Assembly (NCBI RefSeq): GCF_033473495.1
Contig: NC_088936.1
Span: 1,488,001 to 1,552,000 of the forward strand
Reading direction: 5' to 3'
Length of the DNA: 64,000 bases
Origin: Cercospora beticola
Taxonomy: Eukaryota > Ascomycota > Dothideomycetes > Mycosphaerellales > Mycosphaerellaceae
A program made the position numbers and the translations under genes. The notes under the pieces are model-generated. The model was given only the letters and a program-made list of their open reading frames with translations, ran no database searches and was not told the origin of the DNA. This document shows positions 1 to 10,894 of this stretch, one piece after another. Position 1 is the first letter of the stretch. Each line of letters begins with the position of its first letter.

Positions 1-124
1 GGATATTCCGCCTTATGTGGCCCGGCAGCACAAGGAGAAGGGAAGATTTGGATATATGGTGAACAGAGATAACGAGCATGCGAGCTTTGAGGACTGGGAT
101 GCTCAGATGAGAGGCGGAGGTTGA
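1..124 (+). CDS. 3' end of an unidentified gene
   Basis: A reading frame is open from the left edge and stops with TGA at 122-124. It gives 40 C-terminal residues, rich in charged residues and ending in RGGG. The tail has protein-like composition (for example FEDWDAQM) but matches no family I recognise. It could be terminal exon sequence of a larger gene outside the window. With so little visible no function can be given, and chance openness is not excluded. Confidence 0.4.
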   Translation, partial: DIPPYVARQHKEKGRFGYMVNRDNEHASFEDWDAQMRGGG

Positions 125-1103
125 GGAAAGGATGAGATACCAGACTTCTCCTTGGCTCATGGCTGCGTTACGGACCGCAAGGAGAGCCTAAAGATGGAGG
201 CCACGAAAGACATCTGAGAAGAGTCCGGCTGGCAGAACATCTGGACCTCTGGCCGACGTTACATTGTCGCATGCGATGCATGCCCCGTTGATGGCTCGAG
301 CACTTCGGGCCTTCACTGCTCGTTCGTGAGAGATCAATCTACCATTGGAGCAACATGTCAGGCTCGCCCGGAATTCCAAATTCCCTCGGGCTCATTATGC
401 GCAAGATGATCCAATGGCAGCATAACATCTTCGTGGTGGGCAATACGCAGTCCTGCAGCTATGTCTCTGGCTGGGTGGCAAGCTAAAGCTCGAGTCACCT
501 TCGGCACCAGGAATCTCAGTTTCACGTCACCAAAGCGAATTGTTACGCAGAGGCTGGTCTAGCGCCCAGTGAGCCTCTCTGGTTACGCGGAACGATTGCC
601 CGACCTGCTCCTTCGGTTGAGCATACAGCACCACTACAACAAGATGAACTTCAGATCAATGCTAAGTCGAGGCAACCAGGAACAGCAAACTGTTGCTTGC
701 TGTGCCATACCGCAGAGCTGATGCGGCTATTTCATTCCCGAAACGGGGCAACATTGATTTAGAGCATACGTAAAGCATTGCAATGCTTCAGTGGCATTAT
801 TATTCCGCCCTCTTTGCTGCAACTCAGCTCATTATATGTTTTCATTGAATTCATCGATCGATACCAATCGCCCAATTTTGCACGCTGCACGATCTTCAAT
901 TATGCAGCGTGGTACGACTGCAAGGTTCTGGACAACAACCAGTGATGCAAGTGCGGAACTGGAATGCATGAAGCATGAGTGTGTACAGCATACCTGTTGA
1001 GAAATCGCACAGAGACTACCAAGCCTGGCACTCAAGCCTGGCCATCGACATCTTGCGCGTCATTGATCGGTCTTCTTCGCCGGACCATTTTGGGTATCTC
1101 CAC
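125..1103. other. Intergenic, nothing recognised
   Basis: Short overlapping ORFs on both strands without protein-like composition or splice-consistent joins. I see no RNA gene or repeat. Confidence 0.5.
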
Positions 1104-1990
1104 TCAGAGAAAGAATTGTTCTGGAAACCTTTCTGGTATCTCCCTCTCAAGTTCTGCCATGCACTGATCTTTACGAAACTTCTCAACATCCGGCCAGCCG
1201 TGGCGACGATAGATTTCCGCCGCAACGCGACAAGCGCCCAAATTGTCAGGCATATCTCTTTCCTCTCCGTACCAACCCTCCTCGACAAGCCGTCTGCTCA
1301 GCGGAACACAGTCCAAGTTGACAAAATGATGCTTCAAGACTTCGAAGAATTCTGGGATCGACCAGGCAGGAGCGCACCGCCATCCCAATTCTTCATCATT
1401 CGCATAGTCGATAGGATCGTTCTGAATGGGCTGAATGGGATGGCTTGGGTCTTCGTGGATCGCTGGTGGGCAATCATTCCAATACACGAGGCCTAGCTGG
1501 GTGTCGAGCAGCATTTTGTAGGGTCCCTGTGAGATCCCAATGACGTGAGGCGGAACGTTCTCGGGCTCCGTAGTGCAAAGCACGTCGAAACCAGTGAGCT
1601 CTGGGTGGGCTGCCAGGTCCCGGGCTTTGCGTTCCCAGTCAGCGAATATGCATGCGGGACCGCCTGCAACTCGTCAGTTCCTTGCGTATAAGAGGCGTTG
1701 AGCAGCCTACTATGAGTTTCCGGCCTGCCCAAGACATGATGGACGTATGGCAGATGGCGCAGCAGCGTGATCACCTTCTCGGACTTGCCCAGCGCCTGCA
1801 TCCTCTCTGGAGTCATGTGTACCCATCCTGCCGCGGGCGGCGTCTTGATCATGTCGGGATCCATATACATCTTGGCCAAGAACTCATAGTAGCTCTTGAA
1901 AGCCGCGACAGTGGACTCATGAGAGTAAGCGATGTCGAATATCTTCGCTCCTGGCCGAGGCGTGTTGTTGTCGCCATGGAGTGAAGCCAT
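1104..1990 (-). CDS. Conserved-looking fungal protein of unknown function, two exons
   Basis: Two reading frames on the minus strand join across a 47-nt intron (1664-1710) with a GTAGGC donor, a CTGAC branch point and a GCAG acceptor. Exons 1711-1990 and 1104-1663 encode 279 aa. The ATG at 1990 opens with MASLHGDNN. The body has features of a family of fungal hypothetical proteins as I remember them: a Pro/Trp segment before an LLRHLPYV stretch near residue 80, then a beta-rich half (VPPHVIGIS, MLLDTQLGLVYWND) and an acidic, Trp-rich C-terminus. No signal peptide or membrane segment is seen. Function is unknown. I am fairly sure it is a real gene because the intron repairs the frame exactly. 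Confidence 0.7.
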
Positions 1991-3103
1991 TTTGGCGCTG
2001 AAGTGCCTCGAGAGAGACGCGTCTTACTGCTCGAGTGCAGTGCGGTGTGCGGAACAAGATGGGGCCAAGATGTTTGTGTGTTCCAGCACTAGCTTGCCGC
2101 TAGTGATGCAGCTAGCATATTTTATGCATATTTCTTGGAACGACCGCAGCAGACGATATGGCATCTGCATTCGTCGTTGTGACGGTAGCAGGTGCACCCT
2201 GTGCTAATAATTGAGTCTCTCTCCAGGGACAGAGGAGCAACGACGCCGCTTAGACGCAAGTTCAGAGAGATGGACCTTGTAACGAAAGCGCGAAATCTTG
2301 GACAAGCTCGACGAAGCTCTGAATAGCGGAAGCACGCAAGTGCAGTGAAATATCCTACTGAACAGGCACAGCACTGCTTGGTCGTTCCGAGTCAACTGGT
2401 CAGATCGAATGGAACCTCCTGTTGAGATGATTTGATGCAGGTCTTCGCGTAGCTCCTCAAGTTGAAGTGACTATCGCATCTCCGCATTGAAGGTTTAGGG
2501 TTTCCTGCGGATGGATCGGTAGTGTCTTGGATATACAGCGATTTCTAGTGGCGTGTGTTGGCTTGCTTTTCTTCGAGGTACTTCTATGTGAGGTAGAGGC
2601 GGTTTTTTTCTCCCTCAGATCTCATTCCGGCCGAGATCCCATTTTCCGCTCACAGCTCAGGTCACTGACTCGTAGATGATCGCTTCGTACCATGCTTCTA
2701 GACGTAGAGACTGCTTGCGACGTGACCACTGGCGTATGCGGAGCACGGCACTGTGAACGACCGATAGGGTCTTCGTGATTTCGTGCAGCCCTTGGGCTCG
2801 AGAACATGGGCAAGCTCGAGAAAGATCCAGAATGTCGCTCGATCTGCGTGCCTGCGACTCCATCGAAGCCGCTGTACATCTGGATCATACATCCGAACTC
2901 GAGGATAGACCGCATTCGAGAAGCTCTCGTGACGATGTCAATTTGCTGAGAACAAGACATCCCTGGTGGTTGTGGTTGTCCTTGCCGGCGGCGGAACTTC
3001 TCGGTCCGGAAGTATCCACCCCTATTACCTCCGCTCTGTCGCGACCTCCGATTGTTTCCTGTTCAACAACTCGTCAACTCGTGCACAGACATCGCCAGTC
3101 AAG
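1991..3103. other. Intergenic between divergent genes
   Basis: About 1.1 kb separates the minus-strand unknown gene from the plus-strand zinc-finger gene and presumably holds both promoters. ORFs here are short and mostly lack an ATG. No motif stands out. Confidence 0.5.
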
Positions 3104-4021
3104 ATGTGGGAGTGCGCGACGTGTCCCCGCGAGTTCGGCTCCTGGCATGCGCGCAATCAGCACATGGATGCGGTCGATCACTGTGTCGAATGCGAGACCT
3201 GCACCGATCAGTTCTATACTCAAAATGCCTGCAATCAGCATATGAACGATTGCGACCACTGGGCACCGAGATATGGTTGTGAAGCCTGCAGTCTACAGTT
3301 CGACTCTTTCAATGGCGCTCGACGACATATGGACAATAACAACCACTGGCGACAGCACTATTGCTGTGAATGCCAGAGGGGTTTCCAGAATGAGAACAAC
3401 CTCCAGCAGGTATAAAGATTGTGTGATCGTCTTGCTGGGCGTTATCTGTTAGCTCACATCTTCTAGCACCTTCGAGGAGCAGCTCATATGGCGAACAGTA
3501 TCACCTGCCCTTTTTGCAAGAGGGTAAGTGGACGTTCGTGTGCGAGTTACTGGGTTTCCATGCTGACACTCAGCAGGGACATACTACTGCGAGCGGCGTG
3601 GCACATCACCTCGAGACTGGTGCTTGCCCAGCAGCACGTAACTTGAATCGAGAGACCATCTACAAGATCATCAATGAGCGTGGACACTCGAGGAGCCATC
3701 ACCAACAAGCAGCTGACTTGGCACGAAGAAGAGAACGCCGAGTTGGTTGCGAGTAGCGCCAGCTGGAACGGCTACGCCTACGAATGCTACCTGTGCCATC
3801 GTGACTTCGGCTCTCTACGCGCCCTGAATCAGCATGTTAGCTCGCCGGCCCACAAGCAGAAGATCTACCATTGTCTAAGCCGTTCTTGTGGGAGACAGTT
3901 TACTGCCCTCGCGCAGCTATTCAATCACCTCGAGAGCGAGAGCTGTGGAGCAACGAGATTCAGCGTCGTGCAGAAGAATGCTGCCGCCGTCTTTTCTGGG
4001 CAGAGGATGATTGGTTGGTAG
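3104..4021 (+). CDS. C2H2 zinc-finger protein, frame interrupted near 3680
   Basis: The protein is built of repeated C2H2 fingers: C-x2-C-x12-H-x4-5-H units start at residue 3 (WECATCPREF) and continue through exon 1. Further fingers follow in exons 2-3 (CPFCK, then H-H) and after 3770 (YECYLCHRDF, YHCLSRSCGRQF). Introns are 3410-3466 and 3524-3576, both GT-AG with a clean frame. After IYKIINER the frame is lost, and coding quality resumes one base over as DTRGAITNKQLTW. Either one extra G lies at about 3682, or a 49-nt intron (3680-3728, GTGGAC donor, GCTGAC branch, GAAG acceptor) is removed, giving 252 aa. The skipped segment looks conserved in related fungal fingers as I remember them, which favours an indel. 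A nucleic-acid-binding role is likely. The target is unknown. Confidence 0.75.
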
Positions 4022-4407
4022 AACCAGGGGACTTGTATTGGGATGCTATCTGTAACTCACGGTGGATGCACCTGTGAAAGCCAGGAGCTTCACAGCTGTC
4101 CTCTGATTTGGGCTTTGATATGACGTTGGTATCGCAGAAGGTCGTTCGTATATTCTCGATGTGCGCTCTTGGCATGTCAGACCCCTTATGGAGGCCGTAG
4201 GATGGCGGAATTGAAGCAGAAGATGCTAGAGTTACTGACGGAACTGTCCGACGACGCTGCGAAAAGTCGTGTCGAAATGTGTGCAAATGCAGCTCTGCCG
4301 AATCGACTTTCCCATGCAGCCAGGAATGTATGAAGCGAGCGGCCGGTTTCCTTTGCAGCATTAGCACACTTCGCGCTGCCCTACTCATGGGCGGGCCGCA
4401 GACGTAC
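4022..4407. other. Convergent intergenic region
   Basis: The 3' ends of the zinc-finger and BTB-like genes face each other. No feature is recognised apart from presumed termination signals. Confidence 0.5.
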
Positions 4408-5142
4408 CTAATCATCTTCAAGAACTTTCTGACGATGCTCCTCCAGCCACGTAGGATTGACCGGGACTTGCTCCGCCAGGGAGTCGCGCAGTCGCAGCAT
4501 TGCCACTTGGATTTCCCACATCAATTCACGGTTCAGACGCCAAAGACAGCACATGTCAGTGGCTGTGACGCGCTTGGCCAAAACGTCAACGGCAAGCCTC
4601 CGCAGCTTGGGGAATTCGGGGACTGTCAGGCCAGCTGTGGCTGCAAAGGCGGCAAGGTGCGCGCGGTCGACTTCGAGCATGAGCAGAATTAGGCTGTCGA
4701 TGGTCTTGTTGGTGAACACGGCGTCCTGGAGAATATCTCCCATCTGCCAGTATTTTCCCAGGACGCGCATCCTCTCGAACAGGTCTTTGTATTCGCTCAA
4801 CGGGATGAGTCTGGAGGACACTGAGACGTGCAACTCGCAATCCTCTTCGTAAAGATACTTGGCGTAAGCTTTGAAAGATGCTGGCGTCACAACTGGCAAC
4901 TCGATGACTCTGTCCGCATCATCCTTGGTGTCAAGCTCGAGGCACTTTTGCTTGAGAAAATGCGAGCGTCTGCAGACGACCTCGCAGTGGAGAACGAAGA
5001 TCTTCTGCTTTTTGCCACTACCGGCGACCACTTTCACAGCATTGACAAAGTCGTATCTGATGACCGTCAGCTTCGGCACTATGAGCTTCACCTCAAGCGG
5101 CGACAGACCTTGAGCGCTTCGACGCCGGCGGTGTGGCGACAT
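4408..5142 (-). CDS. BTB/POZ-like domain protein
   Basis: A single-exon frame encodes 244 aa from the ATG at 5142 (MSPHRRRRSAQG). Upstream in-frame ATGs at 5262 and 5331 would add 40 or 63 low-complexity residues. Residues about 45-110 have the fungal BTB pattern: a beta strand with FVLHCEVVCRRSHFLKQKC (domain core with the conserved H and the S-x-F-F/L step), then IELPVVTPASFKAYAKYLYEEDC. The C-terminal half is helical (LLMLEVDRAHLAAFAATAG) as in other fungal BTB-only proteins. These often act as adaptors or dimerisation modules, but no partner domain is present. Assignment to BTB is by pattern. The cellular role is unknown. Confidence 0.75.
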   Translation of the reverse strand: MSPHRRRRSAQGLSPLEVKLIVPKLTVIRYDFVNAVKVVAGSGKKQKIFVLHCEVVCRRSHFLKQKCLELDTKDDADRVIELPVVTPASFKAYAKYLYEEDCELHVSVSSRLIPLSEYKDLFERMRVLGKYWQMGDILQDAVFTNKTIDSLILLMLEVDRAHLAAFAATAGLTVPEFPKLRRLAVDVLAKRVTATDMCCLWRLNRELMWEIQVAMLRLRDSLAEQVPVNPTWLEEHRQKVLEDD

Positions 5143-5758
5143 CTTCTTCGCGCTGGCGTTTGGGCGTGTCCTGCGTGGCTGCCATCGTGGAGTATGCCCT
5201 GACCTACTCGACTGATGAATGTTGAAGTAGAGGTAGTGGTGCTGCGCGTCTAGAGCGTTCATGTACAGACAGCAAAGGCAGTCGGAGCTGTGAGCGTGGG
5301 TGGGTAGTGGTGCTCGTGAAGAAGCCCGCATTGCGTCAGCGAACGCACATGAAAGCGGGCACGAAGTGAAAGCTGAAGTGAAAGCCTCACTTTCGCCAAT
5401 GTCCACGATTCATTCTGGAAACATTCTTTCGCCACGTGGAACCTCAGATGCTGTGAACTCAGGCTATCACATGTGATATCTACTTATATGACTGATCAGT
5501 TGTTAGGTTTGACCTGCTCGAAATTACAGGATATCATATACTTCGCTGAGATTCCAACAACGATGCTCTCTAACGACTTGAGCAAAACACTTTTTGCACC
5601 ACGTAGAGCTGTGTGCACCTCTGATGTGATATATTACATTATTTGCAATCTTGTGCCAGGCCAAGGCCACCGAAAAACTCATGATTGCCTCGTCACTCGT
5701 CAGGTCTCATCTCTAATCGTTAATTTTCACCTTATCAATGTCGCAATTTCTTGCTCTT
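5143..5758. other. Intergenic, nothing recognised
   Basis: AT-richer than its surroundings around 5460-5760. It has a CACGTG at about 5433 and no supported gene. Confidence 0.5.
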
Positions 5759-6766
5759 CTACATCATCAAGCCAATCATCGCAGAAAATGCCGCGCCCAG
5801 GAGTACCGACTTGAACGAGATTCCGGTATGGGCGGCGCTTGAACCAGTCTGCTGAGCGGGTGCTGAAGTCTCAGATCCTTGAGCATCTGACGTCTGCGAT
5901 GCGCTGCTCGAATCAGCGGTAGCAGCGCTGACATCGCCCGAAGCACTCGGTGTGATCGTCGTTAGAGTCGTCTGGGTGACAGCGGATGGCCCAGCGCTGG
6001 TAGGCGAGCCTGATGCGGTTGCATTGGGCGAGCCGGTTGGAATCGTGCCGAAAGTCGGGGTCTGTTATAAATATTAGCCACTTGCCTCACGATGGAGATG
6101 GGTCGTAGGTCCTCACAAATGTAGCGGGGTATGCGGCAGTATCGACTGCCTCCTCACTCCGAATCGCCCACAGATACCCGACCTCGTCCTGATTTGTGGT
6201 GAGGATGTCGCTGGTATTGACAACATCGCCTTCAGCACTGTTTGCGTCAACTGAAAGTGCTGCTCGACCATTCGATGAGAATGTTGTGAAGAGAAGGCCG
6301 CCGGAATCGGACGAGCTGTTGAAGACTTGGAACCTGATCATCGTTAGACCATGCTGTCGCCAGCTCGAAAACCTTGACGAAACCACAACTTACTCTGCCG
6401 CGTCATTGCCACATTCTCTCACAGTCGGTGGCTCGACACAAAGCTCTGGCCCATCACACCCATCATAGAGACAGAACCTCCCCTCCGAAGTCTTCGATCT
6501 CAGAGCATACACGCCTCGGCTCGCATCAGGACCAGCAGCAACGAATTGCCATAGCGTCGAGTCTTCGACGTCGCTGAGCTGTACTGCAGATGGAGGTGTA
6601 GCTATATTCGCATAAAATTAGTCACTGGCACTGAAGTGTCGCTGAAGCAGAACCTACAGCTGGAGAGGCCAAGGTAATAGTCTGTTGCGAAAGCCTGGAT
6701 CGAGTACCACGCGTCTGAAGAAACACCGGCGAGGGCGTTGCCGAGCGCGGATGGAGTCGAAGACAT
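5759..6766 (-). CDS. Ser/Thr-rich protein with C-terminal hydrophobic tail, possible GPI-anchored, four exons
   Basis: Exons 6658-6766, 6394-6601, 6117-6333 and 5759-6061 join through three GT-AG introns (56, 60 and 55 nt) in a continuous frame of 278 aa. The start MSSTPSALGNAL lacks a signal peptide, so an unseen 5' exon is possible. Residues about 36-175 form a globular domain (LWQFVAAGPDASRGVYALRS, four Cys at FCLYDGC, ELC and EC; later FNSSSDSGGLLFTTFSSNG and QDEVGYLWAI). It resembles the carbohydrate- or ligand-binding-like domains seen in fungal wall proteins, but I cannot name it. A Thr/Ser/Ala-rich stalk follows, and the protein ends in a hydrophobic stretch (SVLLGAAFSAMIGLMM) typical of a GPI signal or membrane anchor. 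Confidence 0.75.
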
Positions 6767-7377
6767 TGTTTCTTGGTGTTCTAACGTGTGTCGGTTGGGT
6801 GTAGTTGACCAGGTGAAGTCCGTTTTAAGCTTGCCGTCTGATCACCAAGTTCCTTCCTCACAACGAACAACAAATCCCATGTGAAGATGCAGATGTGAGA
6901 TGTACCTTCCCAAATTCACTTCTTTCTTTCAGCTCCCGAATGTTGTCAGACGACAGCACGCATTCGTGTAACAAAGAACCAGGTCAGGTCACCTACAGGA
7001 ATGACACAGGCCAAGGCATCACAAAGCACCTCGACCGACGCCACAGCCAAGGTTCCTGACTCTCTCACAACCTACCAAAGCTCTGCGACCAGCATGCTTG
7101 TACGCCTGGGGCGTCGTGTTTTCCATAAGGTGATTCGGTACCATTTCTCGGAAGCCGAGACCTGCATATAAGCAAGCCTCATTGTTGAGCTGCACAAAGC
7201 TGTAGCTTGAATTTGTGCCCGTTGCTATGGAGACTTTTTGCCAAGACAATCTGTTTCATGTGCTTCCACGCGGGGAACGAGACGAGCTGAATATCCCTGC
7301 ATATTGTGTGATATCCCGATGGAGACCTTCCTGCGTGGTGATATTCAACAAGAAATCGCCCAAAACACTTCTCAGCC
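6767..7377. other. Intergenic, nothing recognised
   Basis: Probable promoter of the minus-strand stalk protein, then the 3' flank of the dehydrogenase. No supported ORF. Confidence 0.5.
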
Positions 7378-8286
7378 CTAGTCCATCCCGACATCCATCC
7401 TCACCTTCAACAGATCCTCCTTCACAATTTTCCCTCGCTTCTGCAACAACTCATTGAAATCCCATGTACAGCTGACATACCTCCCCGCAAGCCACTCTCT
7501 CCTCTCAGATGTCAGCCAAACAATCGAGTCTCCAGCCAGCTCAGGCGTATCCATCAACAAACCATGCATATCCTGTGGTAGACCGGTCGCAAGCGAAGTC
7601 ATGACCCCTCCCGGATGAATACCAAAAGACAATAGACCTCGATCCTTATAGTCCAGATTCAGAAACTCCCCGAATCTCAGCAGTGCCAATTTGCCAGTCT
7701 GATATCCCGATCCTCCAGGCAGCATCTGATGCGCTCCTATCGATGCGACGTTGAGAATAATCTTGAGACTATCTTGTGTCTTCAATATCAGCGGCAAAAG
7801 AGCTTGGGTGACGAGATAAGGTCCTTTGATGTTGACCTCCCAGACTTTCCACCAGTCGTCGGCGTCCTGCTCAATAATCGGGGCAAGTTTTTCCATGTAT
7901 CCGGCATTATTGATCAAGATATCCAGCCTTCCGAAGCTTTGTTCGATGTCCTTCGCAGCTTTCTGCACACTCTCCTTACTGGTAACATCAATGCTCAAAG
8001 GCAGAACTTTGGGAGTCTTCTTTCCGGCTTTGGTTGCCGCTTCAGTCATTTCTGTCGCCAGAGCTTCCATTCCAGATCGAGCCGCGATGGCAATGTATGA
8101 TGTCCCGGCTCTCGCATAGCTGAGTGCTGTGGCTCTGCCGATTCCCTTCGACGCGCCGGTTATGAGTACAGCGCGACCATCGAGGTCGAACTGTTCCGGG
8201 TTGATAAAGTCGTAGGTCTCGTTGTGAATAGTGGGCGTGAAATCGATACCATTATTTCTGAGCTTTGCACCTGGTTTTTGGGACAT
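7378..8286 (-). CDS. Short-chain dehydrogenase/reductase
   Basis: A single-exon frame of 302 aa starts at the ATG at 8286 (MSQKPGAKLRNNG). It has the classical SDR layout: the Rossmann glycine motif TGASKGIGR near residue 46, NNAG near residue 127, and a catalytic S (NVASIGA) followed by Y-x-x-x-K in YQTGK near 200. It then has the HPGG segment that contacts the cofactor. These support NAD(P)-dependent oxidoreduction of a carbonyl or alcohol. The C-terminus has a substrate loop (DMHGLLMDTPELAGDSIVWL) common in fungal SDRs. No targeting signal is seen, so it is probably cytosolic. The substrate cannot be inferred. The neighbours are unrelated, so a biosynthetic cluster is not suggested. Confidence 0.93.
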   Translation of the reverse strand: MSQKPGAKLRNNGIDFTPTIHNETYDFINPEQFDLDGRAVLITGASKGIGRATALSYARAGTSYIAIAARSGMEALATEMTEAATKAGKKTPKVLPLSIDVTSKESVQKAAKDIEQSFGRLDILINNAGYMEKLAPIIEQDADDWWKVWEVNIKGPYLVTQALLPLILKTQDSLKIILNVASIGAHQMLPGGSGYQTGKLALLRFGEFLNLDYKDRGLLSFGIHPGGVMTSLATGLPQDMHGLLMDTPELAGDSIVWLTSERREWLAGRYVSCTWDFNELLQKRGKIVKEDLLKVRMDVGMD

Positions 8287-8834
8287 CTTCGACAATTTCG
8301 GCCAGGTTGTATATCGTCAGATATTTCTTATTCTTGGAGCTTTCACTTGCTGTCGTGCTGAATGTTGTTTGATGTAGGAAGGATTCATTCGCCCCGCTCC
8401 GGCTTTATTGTTATTCACGATGCTTAAATGCGAGGTCCGCAGTTGAAAGTGGTGCCTCCATCATTGATCAGGCTCCTTGCACACTGTGACCATATGTGAC
8501 GTTCGAGCAAAGATGAGTCACGATGTGTTTATCCGCCGGATAGTTGGTCAGTCCGCTTCACCGAAGACGAAATCTCAATATTCGCCCGCGCCGCGATAGT
8601 TGCTTGCCTTTTGGAACGGTTTTAAGATGGGCCAGTCATTCGACGCCACGAAGCTATCTGCTTGGTGTTAGTCTCAAGTCTGCGACACCAAATCGCCTCA
8701 TCTCCGGACAGAAACGGATCGCGATGCCTTCTTCTCGGGCTCGGAAGCTTCCCATCGCACAGAGGTAGTCGTGCTTGGGACTGGTGTGTGCAATTCGTTT
8801 ATTCATTATGTTCATCCTACCCAGTGATGTCTTA
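8287..8834. other. Intergenic, nothing recognised
   Basis: Upstream of the dehydrogenase and downstream of the Kre9-like gene, which run in the same direction. No supported feature. Confidence 0.5.
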
Positions 8835-9934
8835 TCACACCACATTCGTAGGATCGTATGCCTTACTTTTCCTCCCGCTCATTGCTTCCCAGCCATCCCA
8901 TCCACTATCCAATTCATATATTGAAGCTCGCGCTGCTTCTACTGCTCTCCCATCGCCTTCCAGCTCGTATTTGGCCCCAATCGGACTGAGTTCGGTCGGA
9001 TACGCAGATTGCGGCGTCGCAAGAGAGTTCCGTGCAGGCAGTTCCGCCTTGCCGAATTGAGAAACGCCGCGTGGGCGGTCGAGATCATTGCTGTTGTTCT
9101 TTAACCTTTGCTGTTCTTTCCGCTTCTTCTTGTGTCTGTATAGCATGAAAGCCCATACAAACAGGCTGACAACTCCAACAAGTGCCAAAAATGAGCCCAC
9201 TCCGATCCCGATCATCATGCCCAGTCCTGGACCGTCGTCCGATGGTGTGCTCGTTTCTGTCGCAGTCGCGGTCGCCGTCGGTAAAACGGTCGTCGTCGGA
9301 GTCGCAGATGAGCTGGCGATCGCAGTGTTCGTAGGCTGCGCAACGATGTTGTACTGCGCAGCTGGGACGTTCCCGCTTCCCCGCGCAGCATTCGCGCCAT
9401 CCAGATACGCACTGTCTGTTGTGCCTTTCATGTTGATCAATGTGAACCGGTTCGAGTAGTTGATGACAGTATTCCCGTCGGTAGTATTGCTGATCATTCG
9501 GAAGTAGAACCCATTCTCGAAGGACTGCGCGATTTCCGGGTCAATAGTGCCTGTGATCCGGCCTGTCGAGACCTTTCCGCCAGGACTTCCAATCGTCGCA
9601 ATGGGTTTCGAGTTCAGAGGGTCGTTGCCTCCTACTATTAGTTGTAGTTCGTATGTGTCCAAGGCGGCCATGTCTGGCGAGCCACCCGCGTCGGTCCATC
9701 TCACAGTCTATTCAGGATCGCAGTCAGTCGCTCCGCCCATTGCGTCGCAGTGCCGAGTTCTCGCGGAATACTCACTATTGGCCCTGCGGGCCAAGTCGCT
9801 CCAGCAGCCGGAGTGGTGAATGTGACTCCCACGGCAAGCGCATCATGCACCAGTAAAGAAAGAACGTAGAGCGAAAACAATAGCAGCGAGAACGACCGTG
9901 ATTCAGAATGCAGTACGGAAGGCATCTGTCGCAT
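8835..9934 (-). CDS. Kre9/Knh1-like N-terminal domain protein with one membrane span
   Basis: Exons 9776-9934 and 8835-9707 flank a 68-nt intron (GTGAGT donor, AATAG acceptor) and encode 343 aa. Start ATG is at 9934, or 9925. A signal peptide (SLLLFSLYVLSLLVHDALA) leads into an Ig-like domain whose opening VTFTTPAAGATWPAGPITV is the usual Kre9/Knh1-like start. The end FENGFYFRMI...SNRFTL also fits. After an Ala/Thr-rich stalk comes one strong transmembrane segment (IGIGVGSFLALVGVVSLFVW), then a basic stop-transfer YRHKKKRK and a cytoplasmic tail of about 100 residues rich in Asp, Tyr and Arg. The plasma-membrane topology with an extracellular wall-type domain suggests a wall-linked surface protein. 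A ligand or pathway is not evident. Confidence 0.85.
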
Positions 9935-10894
9935 CCATAGAGCAGTTGTACCGAAAACCAAAAGAAGGAGCGTGATTGCGCAGCAATGCGCGAGTGGGTA
10001 TAACGAGTGAATGGCAAGAATATGCTGTGTACAACGAATGCGTGACTACATTACCGTGGTGAGGTCGTTTGGCACAGCAGAAGGAGGAGTTGGCAGACCG
10101 CGTGGTCTGCGGCTATACCGCAAGCAGTTCCCACTGACTAGAATACGAGAATGATCGTCAGGCACCCAAATCGGGCTGATCGGCGTGCAGACGGCGTGGC
10201 CTGTCGCCAGGAGATTCGTGCTCGCTGATTCGCCCAGAAGACGGAAACGCGCGGCGATGGCTCCTGGAGAGCCGTTTTCGACTGGACCAGTTCTCTCCGG
10301 AGCTGCTTGGCATACGGTGTTGAAAGGTTTCTTGGCATGCCTTTCATCTTTGCGCTCATCGTCTCATTATTCGAGTGATATCGAGTTCACAGTCGCGGAC
10401 GATGGTCTGGGAAGCCGCACTTTGAGGCAAGACATATCGAATATTGGGGCGTCCGGCAACATCTCGGAAATCGCGTGGAACCATGAGATTCTGATCTAGA
10501 CTCATTGGTAGGCTGTCACTTCTCCGGAAATGACGATTCTGTACGGCAGTACCAAGCCCGCCAGCTCGGATACGATACGCGGGTGCCTTTGCAAGTGGAA
10601 TGTTTGAACAGACAGCAGGGCAAAGGACAGATGTGAATAATAAGCTGGTCCTGTATTCCGACGTCTTCGTCTACCTCTGTACATCTATCAGATCACGCTC
10701 TGGACGGAAATGCTCAAACCTGAACCATCGACAAGAACCATACATCGAGCGCTTGCTCGCTCTCGCCTCTCCCCTTTCGTCGTATTCGTCGTACACATCG
10801 TCACCACAGATGCGAAAACCGGACGACCTCACCCGTCAAACACTCCATGCTGCAACTCCACACCCATCCTGTAAGTTCATTAGCACAGCTCAAA
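9935..10894. other. Intergenic, nothing recognised
   Basis: Just under 1 kb without a supported gene. The small ORFs on either strand are not protein-like. Confidence 0.5.

Noticed and set aside
1664..1710. Apparent frameshift in the first minus-strand gene
   Set aside because: A 47-nt intron with GTAGGC donor, CTGAC branch point and GCAG acceptor restores the frame, so no break is needed.
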